Positions 5,787-12,533 are shown, counted from the stretch's first letter. The stretch is DNA of 18,287 bases from Bacillus sp. ISL-7 (GCF_018613065.1 NZ_JAGGQW010000019.1:1-18287), one strand, 5' to 3'. Notes: a model not told the origin generated them from the letters alone. Made by a program: numbers and translations.

Positions 5787-6624
5787 ATTTTTTCTTTTTA
5801 TCCAGCTTATCACTTAATTGTTCAAAGTTTTCTACTGCATCAGGTAATGATAATTGCTTTGCTAATGTAGTTCCTTTCTGTATAGAATTCCTAGCTTTTT
5901 CAAACAAATTTGCCTTTATTTGAGCATCTGCAAGTGTGTACCAATAGAACCACGCATCCATTTTGGATATTTTGTCGTTATAAAATTTTTCAATTTCAGG
6001 ATAGTAACTAGAGTATAGTTCTTCATCTAGAACTAATTTTTTTCCACTCCATTTTAGAACATCTACAAAATAGGTATCTGCAATGTACCTTTGCCAAACG
6101 GCTATACCAACTTTCTTATTACTTAATAGCTCCATCATATGATACGGAACTTCTGCTATCATCTTTAAAGAATTATTATCCCATTTAAAAATCTCTAGGT
6201 TATTTCCTGCTGAAGCACCAATTGTGACACCGAAGAGAAACTCTTTAATACCATCACCAGTAATATCAGTAACACCTGAATAATCTAATCCTATCCCCTG
6301 TGTTTGGGTCTCCCAAGTTTTTTCCCATCTTTCATTTTCTTTTCTTAATACTATTACGCCATATTGTGAAGGATTTGGTTGTTCTTTTGCCTTTATTTCA
6401 AAAGTAATAATAATCTCTTCTTGTCCATCTTGGTTAAAGTCATAAAACTGATATGGTTTAGTTGATTTAGGTTCTTTAGGACTTACCAGTATTGAGTTTG
6501 ATGGTACAAACTCATTGATAATTTTCATTGGGTCTTTATTTAATTTTACTTCAGCGTGAGTAAAAGTTGGTGAAAGATTTAAAATGACTGATACCAATAT
6601 GGTAAATAATAAAATTTTTTTCAT
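5779..6624 (-). CDS. Secreted protein with FG-GAP/VCBS-like calcium motifs
   Basis: A 281-aa exported protein. Residues 1 to about 24 form a signal peptide (MKKILLFTILVSVILNL, cleavage near THA-EV). Two acidic calcium-loop-like motifs, DFNQDGQEEI (about 62-71) and DITGDGIKEFLFG (about 114-126), sit in alternating beta strands like FG-GAP/VCBS repeats. The C-terminal 80 residues are helical (DAWFYWYTLADAQIKANLFE), resembling a TPR-like hairpin, with a Lys-rich end. ATG 6624 is chosen with AAGGGGA upstream. It is a passenger of the Tn3-type element together with another secreted protein. Substrate or partner is unknown; related proteins in Bacillus are usually annotated hypothetical. Confidence 0.78.
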   Translation of the reverse strand: MKKILLFTILVSVILNLSPTFTHAEVKLNKDPMKIINEFVPSNSILVSPKEPKSTKPYQFYDFNQDGQEEIIITFEIKAKEQPNPSQYGVIVLRKENERWEKTWETQTQGIGLDYSGVTDITGDGIKEFLFGVTIGASAGNNLEIFKWDNNSLKMIAEVPYHMMELLSNKKVGIAVWQRYIADTYFVDVLKWSGKKLVLDEELYSSYYPEIEKFYNDKISKMDAWFYWYTLADAQIKANLFEKARNSIQKGTTLAKQLSLPDAVENFEQLSDKLDKKKKSY

Positions 6625-6693
6625 CAATAATCCCCTTTATTTAGCTAATATTAGAGATTATTGTTCCCTGGTGTTCCCTTGAATATCAGTAAC

Positions 6694-6730
6694 CTTTGTT
6701 CAACTAAACTGCATCCGTTAGTTGAACAAG
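6694..6730. repeat. Dispersed TTAGTTGAA-family repeat, copy 4 (best hairpin)
   Basis: TTGTTCAACTAA (6697-6708) and TTAGTTGAACAA (6718-6729) are perfect 12-bp arms around a 9-nt loop; lies between the two secreted-protein genes. Confidence 0.8.
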
Positions 6731-6747
6731 AAAATGCCTTACTCCTT

Positions 6748-6776
6748 ATTGAAGTAAAGCTCCTCGTTAGTTGAAA
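6748..6776. repeat. Dispersed TTAGTTGAA-family repeat, copy 5
   Basis: ATTGAAGTAA, a short GC-richer centre, and CGTTAGTTGAAAAA. Imperfect copy next to copy 4, just past the stop of the 6798-7304 gene. Confidence 0.6.
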
Positions 6777-6797
6777 AATTATATCTGATCTGATTTG

Positions 6798-7304
6798 TTA
6801 ATATTCCATACATTTATCCCAATTAAAATGCTTTAGTCGATACCTAACTGATTTCTTTTCATTTACCGACATTACAACCCAAACTTTACCCATTTTATGC
6901 AATTCCTTTAGTACATTGTTTCCATCGATTCTTTTATATAGAAAATATCCCTTTGTGCCATCCAAACCATTTTCTAAGAATAATTTCCTTGAACCAATAC
7001 TGGAACCTACAAATAAATGCTGTAATGAAATTTTGTCAGAATGATCATTAAGGTTATCCCCTACTTTTAAATTTAAGTCATCGTGCGTAAATTCTTGATA
7101 ACCCGTTAAATCTACGTTGAAGCTCTTTACAATATCCTTTAACACTTTGTGATCAAATTCTTTACTTTCTTTTTCAAACTCTTCTATACAAACGCTTTTA
7201 GGAGGCTTTCCTTCTCCTTTTGAATTGGCAAATACATTTACATTGTTTGTTCCAAAAATTATGAAACTGAACATTAGTAACGAAAGAGAAACCCTTTGGT
7301 TCAT
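6798..7304 (-). CDS. Small secreted protein of unknown function
   Basis: A 168-aa protein. A signal peptide (MNQRVSLSLLMFSFIIFGTN, cleavage near VFA-NS) precedes a charged mature part with two cysteines (SVCIEEFEKES near the start and WDKCMEY at the very end) that could form a disulphide. No family is recognised. The start is supported by GGGTGAAGGA just upstream. It lies inside the Tn3-type element, transcribed in the same direction as the larger secreted protein 174 nt downstream, so the pair may be one passenger unit. It could be a host-interaction or surface protein; nothing in the sequence decides this. Confidence 0.7.
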   Translation of the reverse strand: MNQRVSLSLLMFSFIIFGTNNVNVFANSKGEGKPPKSVCIEEFEKESKEFDHKVLKDIVKSFNVDLTGYQEFTHDDLNLKVGDNLNDHSDKISLQHLFVGSSIGSRKLFLENGLDGTKGYFLYKRIDGNNVLKELHKMGKVWVVMSVNEKKSVRYRLKHFNWDKCMEY

Positions 7305-7362
7305 TTTCCTTCACCCTAAAATTATATTTAGGGGTTATTTTGCCCAAAGCATTTACAACTAT

Positions 7363-7397
7363 CCTTATTCAAGTAACCTGCTTCGTTAGCTTAAGTA
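7363..7397. repeat. Dispersed TTAGTTGAA-family repeat, copy 6
   Basis: CTTATTCAAGTAAC, CTGCTT and CGTTAGCTTAAGTAG; near the right end of the Tn3-type element, upstream of the 6798-7304 gene. Confidence 0.65.
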
Positions 7398-7495
7398 GAA
7401 ACCTTCACAATCTCAATAGAGTAGAACCTATTGATACATAATCAAATCACCTCTAAATTAGGCTCCGTGATGTCTCATAAGACTTGTATCAAAAT

Positions 7496-7533
7496 TTAAT
7501 CGTTGTAAATCCGCATTTTCCTGACGCTACCCC
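7496..7533 (-). repeat. Right 38-bp terminal inverted repeat (Tn3 type)
   Basis: Reverse complement begins GGGGTAGCGTCAGG; the inner end reads ACAACGATTAA instead of ACAACGCTAAG on the left, so three inner positions differ. Confidence 0.85.
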
Positions 7534-7708
7534 TAATTGGTGAAAGTCCAATCTGAGTAAGTCTAAGACGCAGTTTTATTCGTTTTGTAAGAATGGATAA
7601 AACTTTTTAATGGTGCAGGCATTACTCTATTGGATAATCTAGCAAAATTTACTAGACTACCCATAATTAAGAGTTTATACTTACATTAACTAAATGAACG
7701 GAAAAGAA

Positions 7709-7796
7709 AAAGAACTCCAACTGTTACAGAGGATTGCCGTCCTACTGTAACCGTTCCCCCTAGTAGCAGTAGGGAAAACACTTGTCGAAGTTCTTT
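7709..7796 (+). ncRNA. Structured leader RNA upstream of rep (switch-like)
   Basis: AAAGAACT (7709-7716) pairs with AGTTCTTT (7789-7796), enclosing alternative hairpins. GTTACAG (7723-7729) can pair with CTGTAAC (7745-7751), or CCTACTG (7741-7747) can pair with CAGTAGG (7767-7773). The two choices overlap and exclude each other. Together with the terminator-like hairpin at 7882 just before rep, this has the layout of an antisense-controlled transcription attenuator of a plasmid replication gene. No test was possible on which strand is transcribed. Confidence 0.5.
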
Positions 7797-7803
7797 GTTA
7801 CTT

Positions 7804-7837
7804 ACATATATGTACTATCATTTTAGGACATATATGT
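7804..7837. repeat. Two ACATATATGT palindromes, 24 bp apart
   Basis: Identical 10-bp palindromes at 7804-7813 and 7828-7837, with ACTATC and GATAGT between and after them as an inverted pair. Candidate binding sites for the Rep protein or promoter elements. Confidence 0.45.
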
Positions 7838-7881
7838 GATAGTTTCAAGGAAAAAATGTTTTTGTTTTAATAGAACATTTT

Positions 7882-7931
7882 AAAGGCACTGTTTCCCTGT
7901 ACAATTTTAGGGATCAGTGTCTTTTTGTTTT
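7882..7931 (+). terminator. Attenuator-type hairpin directly before rep
   Basis: AAAGGCACTG (7882-7891) pairs with CAGTGTCTTT (7915-7924, one G-U pair), with TCCCT/AGGGA inside, then TTGTTTTCCCCC. It looks like a strong intrinsic terminator only 25 nt before the rep start codon, so rep expression probably depends on read-through. Confidence 0.7.
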
Positions 7932-7955
7932 CCCCCAGAAAGGGAGAATACTAGA

Positions 7956-8741
7956 ATGACTTACTTTGTAGAAACAAACCAGTTTAAACAAATGATTTCT
8001 TATAATCCATATGTAACTACCAGTAAAGACAAGAAAAAGGTAAAATATAGCCTTTTGGACCGTATTCAAGAGGTGTTAGGGGACAAGTGGAATCGATTTA
8101 AAGAAGGAACTAGGCAATCCTTTGACATGATCTGCTTTTTAGGGACTGAACTAGGGTTCTTTTATGCTGGAGATGAATACCTCGCAGAACGACATGCTAT
8201 TAGCGATCGGACTGTAAGAAACCGATTAAAAGAACTAGAGGAATTAGGACAAGTCATAAAGGTACATAGAAGGGCTACACGCTGCAATGGAAGAGGAAAA
8301 CCTATTTATCTATTTGTAAACCACCCCTACTTTCATTATTGGGTTGAATTGTTAGGGATACAATCAGAAGATTTCCAAACCGATTTCCAAACAGAAAATC
8401 AGGAAACATCTTGGGAGAGTAAGGATGAAGGCGCAAAAAACTTCCCTACCTATTTATTACCTAAAAAACAAGAAAGAGATATTAATATAAGCAACAATAA
8501 AATTGTTCAATATGTTGTGAATCGAGTGAACGACTCTATTAATAAGGGAAATAGAATTAAATATTTATCAAGTTACATAGATCGCATGGTTCGATCATTA
8601 GAATGGCAAGCTTTATATGCAGAAAATAGGCGTCAAAAAACGATTAGGAAACAGCAGGAAGAAGAAAATGCTAAAGTAATCAGAGAGATATTGGGACTAA
8701 AGAAAAAAGAGATACCCTTTTATAATTGGTTAGAACAATAG
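7956..8741 (+). CDS. rep: Probable plasmid replication initiator (winged-helix protein)
   Basis: A 261-aa basic protein. The middle of the N-terminal half has a helix-turn-helix: EYLAERHAISDRTVRNRLKE (about residues 85-104), followed by LEELGQVIKVHRRATRCNGRGKP, a typical wing, so the fold is winged helix as in many theta-type Rep proteins. The C-terminal third is helical and Lys/Arg-rich with RQKTIRKQQEEENAKVI. ATG 7956 has AAAGGGAG 9 nt upstream; the GTG at 7917 lies inside the attenuator stem. It is the only good replication candidate in the window. The leader with alternative hairpins, the terminator hairpin and the palindromes upstream support replication control. I cannot assign it to a named Rep family; a regulator with a similar fold is possible. 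Confidence 0.65.
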   Translation: MTYFVETNQFKQMISYNPYVTTSKDKKKVKYSLLDRIQEVLGDKWNRFKEGTRQSFDMICFLGTELGFFYAGDEYLAERHAISDRTVRNRLKELEELGQVIKVHRRATRCNGRGKPIYLFVNHPYFHYWVELLGIQSEDFQTDFQTENQETSWESKDEGAKNFPTYLLPKKQERDINISNNKIVQYVVNRVNDSINKGNRIKYLSSYIDRMVRSLEWQALYAENRRQKTIRKQQEEENAKVIREILGLKKKEIPFYNWLEQ

Positions 8742-8976
8742 AACGCCAGAGAAATGACGATTCTACCAATCATAAAAAATCGTTAGAACCGTTCTGGATT
8801 TAAATCCGTAAAAATAGATACAGTGTTTTTCGAAAATGGCTGTGAGACCTCCATATTCGATTTTTACGGGGTTTTAAAAAAATATTCGAAGTTCAATAAA
8901 GAGAAAAGTTAGAAACGCAGTACAAGCCTGTTAAAGGCCTATACGCGTGAAGGGGATTATAAATAATTTTCTTATT
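8742..8976. other. Region of inverted repeats after rep (terminator or origin)
   Basis: ACGATT/AATCGT, the short palindrome AGAACCGTTCT, and a long hairpin with CCGTAAAAAT (8806-8815) and ATTTTTACGG (8860-8869) lie between the convergent rep and mob genes. The last could terminate either gene or be part of the origin. No coding region seen. Confidence 0.5.
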
Positions 8977-10065
8977 TTACCGTTCCATTTCTGTACTTTT
9001 TTCTTTCTCTTTAGCGAACTTATGTAAAAACTCGTTGAACCTTGCAAATAGCTGATTTTCCTTAAAAAACGATTGAACTCTCTCTAACATGGCTTTTAGT
9101 TTGCTGTTTTCCGCTTTTAACTCTTTGTTTTCGTGTTTCAGCCTGTCATTTTTGGTATCTAATCCAGCTATCTTTTGAGTTAAATCTTGATTCTCATTGT
9201 TTAATTGAATCAACTGCCGTTCGATTAAAGGTGCTTTTTTAGCTGCCTGTTGAAGTTGGATAAAATCATCTTGCTTAATTAGAACGCTGTCACGGCTTGT
9301 TAGAGGCTTTTTCGTTTCGATTTGATCAATAGCCTGTCTATGTTTTGTAATCGCGCTTAAATCGCCTTCCAGGTCGCTTAAGCGACCCTTTATCTCCTTC
9401 ATGGAGGAGTCAATCTGCTGTTTTTGTTCCTGTTTTTCTTGTAGTTGACCTTCTAGTGATTGAATTTCTTCTCTCGCTGACATCGCTTTAAAGCGTTTTG
9501 GCTCGACATGTTTTTTATCACTGGATATTCCACGTTCCAGAGAAAAGCGAGCTTTTACGATATGTTCATGGAATTGGTCCTGCAGCTGCTGCAGCTCGGA
9601 TCTCTTGCCGAAAAACTCTTTAGCTGCCAATTTGCCGTCTGTTGTGATCGGTACCATTCCTACATGCATATGGGGCGTTTTTTCATCTTTATGAACCATG
9701 GCATAAAGGATGTTTTCTTTTCCATATCGATTTTGCAGAAACATTAAGCTTTCCTGAAAATATCGTTTTTCTTCCTCTGGTGAAAGTGCATCAAAAAATG
9801 ACTTATCGGACGTCACCAGAAACGAACAAAGTTTCACGGCATCTCTCCGGATCTTTTTCGTACCGGTATAACGCTCATTGATTTCTTTTTGAATCTGATC
9901 CGTATAATTGATCTTGGAATCATTTAATAAATCATAATTTAAATAACTTCTTTCTTTATCAATATCAAAATTACTATGACTCTCTTTCTCTCTTTGATTA
10001 TGAATCTGGATCCCTTTCACATCCGGCGCTTTTAATTTTTTCATATGGATAACAGCAAAACTCAT
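8977..10065 (-). CDS. mob: MobV-family relaxase (Pre/Mob plasmid recombination enzyme)
   Basis: A 362-aa relaxase that would nick oriT and start conjugative mobilisation of the plasmid. The N-terminal GIQIHNQRE holds the His22 expected in MobV motif I; RRDAVKLCSFLVTSDKSFF is the conserved second block; HKDEKTPHMHVGMVP (about residues 125-139) is the metal-binding HxDExxPHxH motif. The C-terminal half (about 195-345) is a long coiled coil (LEGQLQEKQEQKQQIDSSMK onward). ATG 10065 is chosen: GGGAGGT lies 7 nt upstream. At 362 aa it is somewhat shorter than pMV158 MobM. A 17-bp copy of its 5' end occurs at 10365-10381, and a large palindrome lies upstream, as expected for the oriT/RS_A recombination site. 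Confidence 0.93.
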   Translation of the reverse strand: MSFAVIHMKKLKAPDVKGIQIHNQREKESHSNFDIDKERSYLNYDLLNDSKINYTDQIQKEINERYTGTKKIRRDAVKLCSFLVTSDKSFFDALSPEEEKRYFQESLMFLQNRYGKENILYAMVHKDEKTPHMHVGMVPITTDGKLAAKEFFGKRSELQQLQDQFHEHIVKARFSLERGISSDKKHVEPKRFKAMSAREEIQSLEGQLQEKQEQKQQIDSSMKEIKGRLSDLEGDLSAITKHRQAIDQIETKKPLTSRDSVLIKQDDFIQLQQAAKKAPLIERQLIQLNNENQDLTQKIAGLDTKNDRLKHENKELKAENSKLKAMLERVQSFFKENQLFARFNEFLHKFAKEKEKSTEMER

Positions 10066-10071
10066 CAAGAA
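10055..10071 (-). repeat. Direct repeat A: mob translation start
   Basis: GCAAAACTCATCAAGAA, the reverse complement of the first codons of mob plus its upstream bases; an identical copy is at 10365-10381. Confidence 0.8.
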
Positions 10072-10121
10072 TACCTCCCAATCTAAAACACTAAAATTCT
10101 TTCATCACCCACTCAACACTT

Positions 10122-10224
10122 GGGATTGGCTCCGCCTTTCGTCAGTAGCAGAAGACCTCGGCTATGTTTACGTAGTATAGGCGAGGTCTTCTGCTGGTCA
10201 CGAAACGAAACAGGAGCCAATCCC
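10122..10224. other. Large nested palindrome: oriT or single-strand-origin candidate
   Basis: Outer arms GGGATTGGCTCC (10122-10133) and GGAGCCAATCCC (10213-10224), inner arms AGCAGAAGACCTCG (10147-10160) and CGAGGTCTTCTGCT (10182-10195), all perfect, with TACGTA near the centre. It lies about 60 bp upstream of mob, where MobV plasmids carry oriT. In single-stranded form it would fold into a long hairpin. I cannot point to the nick site. Confidence 0.55.
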
Positions 10225-10364
10225 CTCTTGGTATGAATGGGTTGGTAACACTTTAAAAACGCAAACAATATGGAGATTGATTGATTTTTTATTTGCGCAG
10301 CCGATTCTCTCTTATTTGCGGTTAAATGTAATAGAGGACTTAAAATATTTTCCCTGATGGACAT

Positions 10365-10381
10365 GCAAAACTCATCAAGAA
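10365..10381 (-). repeat. Direct repeat B: duplicated mob 5' end (pseudo-start)
   Basis: Same 17 bp as 10055-10071. Here ATG opens only 11 codons (MSFACPSGKIF) before a stop, and a weaker GGGAGT site remains. It looks like the scar of a second mob start, as left by Pre/Mob-mediated recombination. Confidence 0.65.
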
Positions 10382-10603
10382 CGACTCCCGAAATGAACCA
10401 TCTAGATAGGGTCTGAGCGAAGGACTTTATTTAGTTAAGTGTAGCTTATTACACTTTGCTCTGCAAAGTGGTAAGCTCTGCGAGGCTTTTTTGCCTGCAG
10501 GCAGGCAAGGCACGGTGCGTGCCAAAAGACAAGACCGTGGGACTCCTCGCCCCACCACCCCCGCCAACGCAGTGCGTTGGATCGCGTCGGCCTCCGGCGA
10601 AAT
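10382..10603. other. GC-rich hairpin cluster
   Basis: Consecutive hairpins: CACTTTGC/GCAAAGTG (10452-10470, inside AGCTTA/TAAGCT arms), TTGCCTGC/GCAGGCAA (10491-10508), GGCACG/CGTGCC (10509-10523), CCAACGC/GCGTTGG (10564-10580) and CGTCGG/CCGGCG (10585-10599). GC content is far above the neighbours. No gene is convincing. Possible single-strand or double-strand replication origin, or an acquired structural element. Confidence 0.55.
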
Positions 10604-10631
10604 AAAAAAGAAACGGGAACGTTTCTTTTTT
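10604..10631. terminator. Bidirectional terminator after the DUF3967 gene
   Basis: AAAAAAGAAACG and CGTTTCTTTTTT around GGAA form a perfect 12-bp stem with A and T runs on either side. It ends the leftward gene stopping at 10630. Confidence 0.85.
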
Positions 10632-11337
10632 ACCTAGCATCGATATCTAATTCTTGTTGCAATTCTGTTTCGTAGTGTCGATCCACATATTCTCTGATGA
10701 AATCATGCCGTTTTCCTGCGTTTTCAATGCGTTTCAAACCAAACAAACCAACTTTTAAGGTTCGTTCAGATTCCGGAAGCTGTTCCCATTCCTGATGCGC
10801 CCGATCCTGTAGCCGACGTTCGATTCTTCTGTGGAGCATCATTTCATCGAATTTTTTCCGGCGTTCTTCTTCTGGTGATGGCAGCAAGCGCTGTTGCTGC
10901 TCCTGATACTTTTGGAAATTTTCTTCCGCTGCTTTTGTTGCTGCTGTTTGTGCTGCAGCTGACGCCAATTCTGTCATCAATTTCTTTAGTTCCTCTACCG
11001 ATAACGCATTATTTTTCTCAATAACGCTAAAATCATGCTTTATCGTTATTGAACCGTTATTATCCGTTTGAGCGTTATCGAACGTGCCATTTTCGATTTT
11101 TTCAGCAATGATCTTTGCGACATCATCGAGCGGTTGCTGGAGTGCGAGGAGCTCCTTCATATTTTCGAGCGCCCGAACGTCCTTTTCATAATAAATCCGG
11201 CGTTTTGCATCATTCCGTTCGAACTGAATCCCGAGAGCCTCCAATTTGATCGACCATGACCGAAGTGTATCTGTCGCAATGCCCAGCCGATCTGCCACCA
11301 CCTTGCTGAAATAGCCGAATGCTTTTCCATCATTCAT
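10630..11337 (-). CDS. MerR-like DNA-binding protein (DUF3967 type)
   Basis: A 235-aa protein. The N-terminus (YFSKVVADRLGIATDTLRSW, then SIKLEALG and RRIYYEKDVRALENMKELL) is a MerR-type winged helix-turn-helix. A helical, Gln/Ala/Glu-rich middle follows (coiled coil, about 115-175). The C-terminal block RRKKFDEMMLHRRIERRLQD...FGLKRIENAGKRHDFI matches what I know of DUF3967 proteins, which are common on Bacillus plasmids. ATG 11337 has GGGGTGAT upstream. Seven ATAACG/CGTTAT motifs lie in its promoter and its own coding region, and nested palindromes lie at 11339-11399. It may be an autoregulated partition or replication-accessory protein with an in-gene binding array. That role is inference. 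Confidence 0.8.
   Translation of the reverse strand: MNDGKAFGYFSKVVADRLGIATDTLRSWSIKLEALGIQFERNDAKRRIYYEKDVRALENMKELLALQQPLDDVAKIIAEKIENGTFDNAQTDNNGSITIKHDFSVIEKNNALSVEELKKLMTELASAAAQTAATKAAEENFQKYQEQQQRLLPSPEEERRKKFDEMMLHRRIERRLQDRAHQEWEQLPESERTLKVGLFGLKRIENAGKRHDFIREYVDRHYETELQQELDIDAR
11001..11078. repeat. Five ATAACG motifs inside the DUF3967 gene
   Basis: ATAACG at 11001 and 11021, and its inverse CGTTAT at 11044, 11055 and 11073; two further copies in the promoter (11339, 11374). Candidate centromere or operator sites. Confidence 0.5.
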
Positions 11338-11338
11338 T

Positions 11339-11399
11339 CGTTATCACCCCATTATCCTTATACATTCTAGATGATAACGCTAGAATCCTACAAGGATAA
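11339..11399. promoter_or_regulatory. Nested inverted repeats upstream of the DUF3967 gene
   Basis: CGTTATC (11339-11345)/GATAACG (11373-11379), TTATCCTT (11352-11359)/AAGGATAA (11392-11399), and ATTCTAG (11364-11370)/CTAGAAT (11380-11386). Likely operator of the MerR-like protein. Confidence 0.55.
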
Positions 11400-11461
11400 C
11401 AGACGAATAAAAAAGAGAATTCTTTGTTTTCCTTCAAATCCTGTATCATTTATTTCCCTTA

Positions 11462-11482
11462 TGTATATACTGTGTATATACA
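11462..11482. promoter_or_regulatory. Palindromic operator of mazEF
   Basis: TGTATATAC and GTATATACA flank TGT in a perfect 21-bp palindrome. A TATACT -10-like hexamer (11466-11471) overlaps it, as expected for autorepression by the antitoxin complex. Confidence 0.6.
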
Positions 11483-11545
11483 AACGTGACGGAGCGTGTT
11501 AGAATGGAAGAGAAAAAAATGTATGAGGAAAAAGAGGTGGAAATT

Positions 11546-11800
11546 ATGAGCATGGCAACAACCGTCCAAAAATGGGGAAACAGTCTTGCTATACGAATTC
11601 CTAAGGATGTTGCTGAACGAGTTGAGATTCACCAAGGCTCTGAAATGGAAATGAGAGTTGTGGGGAACGAAGGAACAATCACATTAGTTCCTAAAAAACA
11701 ATCAAAGAAATATTCATTAGAAGAACTATTAGCACAATGTAAACCGGAAAATCGTCATGTAGAAATTGATTTTGGGATAGAGGGGAATGAATTAATTTAA
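11546..11800 (+). CDS. mazE: MazE-type antitoxin (AbrB/SpoVT fold)
   Basis: An 84-aa antitoxin that would bind and neutralise the toxin encoded next door and repress the operon. The N-terminal swapped-hairpin motif TTVQKWGNSLAIRIPKDVAE is diagnostic for MazE/PemI-type AbrB-fold proteins. The C-terminal part (KYSLEELLAQCKPENRHVEIDF) is the flexible toxin-binding tail, with the conserved acidic/Leu pattern. ATG 11546 is chosen because AAAGAGGTGG lies about 7 nt upstream and family members start M-x-x-T-x-Q-K-W-G; upstream in-frame ATGs at 11504 and 11519 are less likely. The stop overlaps the toxin start by one base, indicating translational coupling. Confidence 0.93.
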   Translation: MSMATTVQKWGNSLAIRIPKDVAERVEIHQGSEMEMRVVGNEGTITLVPKKQSKKYSLEELLAQCKPENRHVEIDFGIEGNELI

Positions 11801-12126
11801 TGCCAGCACCAGAACGTGGCGATCTTGTTTATGTGAATTTTAATCAACAAGCAGGGCATGAACAAGCAGGAAATCGACCTGGAATCGTTTTATCGCCAAA
11901 AGCATTTAATGAAGTAACAGGATTTGCCTCCGTATGTCCAATTACAAACACTGTCAGAGGATGGGGTTATGAGGTCAAGCTCCCTGCGGACTTGGCTTTT
12001 CAAGGTGTTATTTTAACTGATCAAGTGAAAAATTTAGATTGGCATGCCCGAAACCTTCAGGTTAGGGGACAAGCTCCTGAAGAAATCGTGAATGATTGTT
12101 TAGCCAAAATACATACCTTTTTGTAA
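11800..12126 (+). CDS. mazF: MazF/PemK-type mRNA interferase toxin
   Basis: A 108-aa toxin that would cleave mRNA at short motifs in cells that lose the plasmid. Family features: N-terminal RGDLVYVNFNQQAGHEQAG, RPGIVLSPKAFN (conserved RPG/ARPGVVLS-type strand), CPITNTVRGWGYEV, and GVILTDQVKNLDWHARNLQV (QxxxxDW motif). It is complete in length. The start codon overlaps the antitoxin stop (TAATG). The partner at 11546 supports the call; a strong terminator follows. Confidence 0.94.
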   Translation: MPAPERGDLVYVNFNQQAGHEQAGNRPGIVLSPKAFNEVTGFASVCPITNTVRGWGYEVKLPADLAFQGVILTDQVKNLDWHARNLQVRGQAPEEIVNDCLAKIHTFL

Positions 12127-12149
12127 ATTAAAAGAAAACATTTAAAAAC

Positions 12150-12196
12150 AAATCCCGACTTATCTTTTTATTTCATAGATAAGTTGGGATTTTTAT
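12150..12196 (+). terminator. Terminator of mazEF
   Basis: AAATCCCGACTTATCT (12150-12165) and AGATAAGTTGGGATTT (12177-12192) form a 16-bp stem with one mismatch, followed by T residues. Confidence 0.85.
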
Positions 12197-12227
12197 GATG
12201 AAAACTCAATATGTTAAGACGTTTTTA

Positions 12228-12533
12228 TTAATGTTGTGGATTCACTGGTGAATAGGAAGACAACGGTTGTATAAATGGTTGCTGTACTCCTACTACTTGG
12301 GGTTGCCAAGGTTGTTGCTGAATCCCTAATTGGGACACACGTTGAACTTCCTGGCTTAATTGGGTACATAATTGGTTAAGACGTTGAATTTGCTGAACAG
12401 CAGAAACTTCATGCTGAACAATTTGTTGAAGTTGGTTAGAAAATTGTCTTAACTGAGCAGCATTACTTTGTTCTGAGCTTTGCATTTGTTGTAACGTGCT
12501 TTGGATTTGAGAAATGATTTGTTGATTGTACAT
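12228..12533 (-). CDS. Gln-rich coiled-coil protein, probably sporulation-expressed
   Basis: A 101-aa protein. Residues 1 to about 72 are one amphipathic helix rich in Gln (MYNQQIISQIQSTLQQMQSS, LRQFSNQLQQIVQHEVSAVQ, LNQLCTQLSQEVQRVSQLG); the rest is Pro/Gln/Val-rich and extended (QQPWQPQVVGVQQPF). There is no membrane segment or signal peptide. The pattern is like small Bacillus spore coat-associated proteins, but I do not recognise a named one. AAGGAGTGAT precedes ATG 12533 at normal spacing. A sigma-E-like promoter at 12578-12606 supports expression in the mother cell. Convergent with mazEF. Confidence 0.75.
   Translation of the reverse strand: MYNQQIISQIQSTLQQMQSSEQSNAAQLRQFSNQLQQIVQHEVSAVQQIQRLNQLCTQLSQEVQRVSQLGIQQQPWQPQVVGVQQPFIQPLSSYSPVNPQH

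Larger units (their letters stand above)
5651..7533. mobile_element. Non-autonomous Tn3-family element with two secreted-protein genes
   Basis: The ends are 38-bp inverted repeats (5651-5688 and 7496-7533) identical at 35 positions, including the outer 33. They start with GGGG and one ends ACGCTAAG, both hallmarks of Tn3-family ends. The 1.88-kb interior has no transposase or resolvase, only two minus-strand genes for exported proteins. It therefore resembles a Tn3-derived miniature element with passenger genes, moved in trans. Flanking 5-mers (CTATA left, TAATT right) do not match, so there is no target duplication, suggesting later rearrangement or one-sided events. Confidence 0.75.

Noticed and set aside
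5646..7538. Target-site duplication around the Tn3-type element
   Set aside because: The flanking 5-mers CTATA and TAATT differ, so no duplication can be claimed.
9508..9747. A plus-strand frame inside mob
   Set aside because: It is antisense to the conserved relaxase motifs and carries no start signals.
10113..10364. An 83-codon frame on the minus strand across the mob-upstream palindrome
   Set aside because: It runs straight through the 103-bp palindrome, the nearest ribosome site (GGGAGT) is 17 nt away and belongs to the duplicated mob start, and the product resembles nothing.
10449..10640. A 63-codon frame on the minus strand in the GC-rich hairpin cluster
   Set aside because: Its composition follows the hairpins (Gly/Ala/Pro-rich) and it has no ribosome site; it overlaps the end of the DUF3967 gene.
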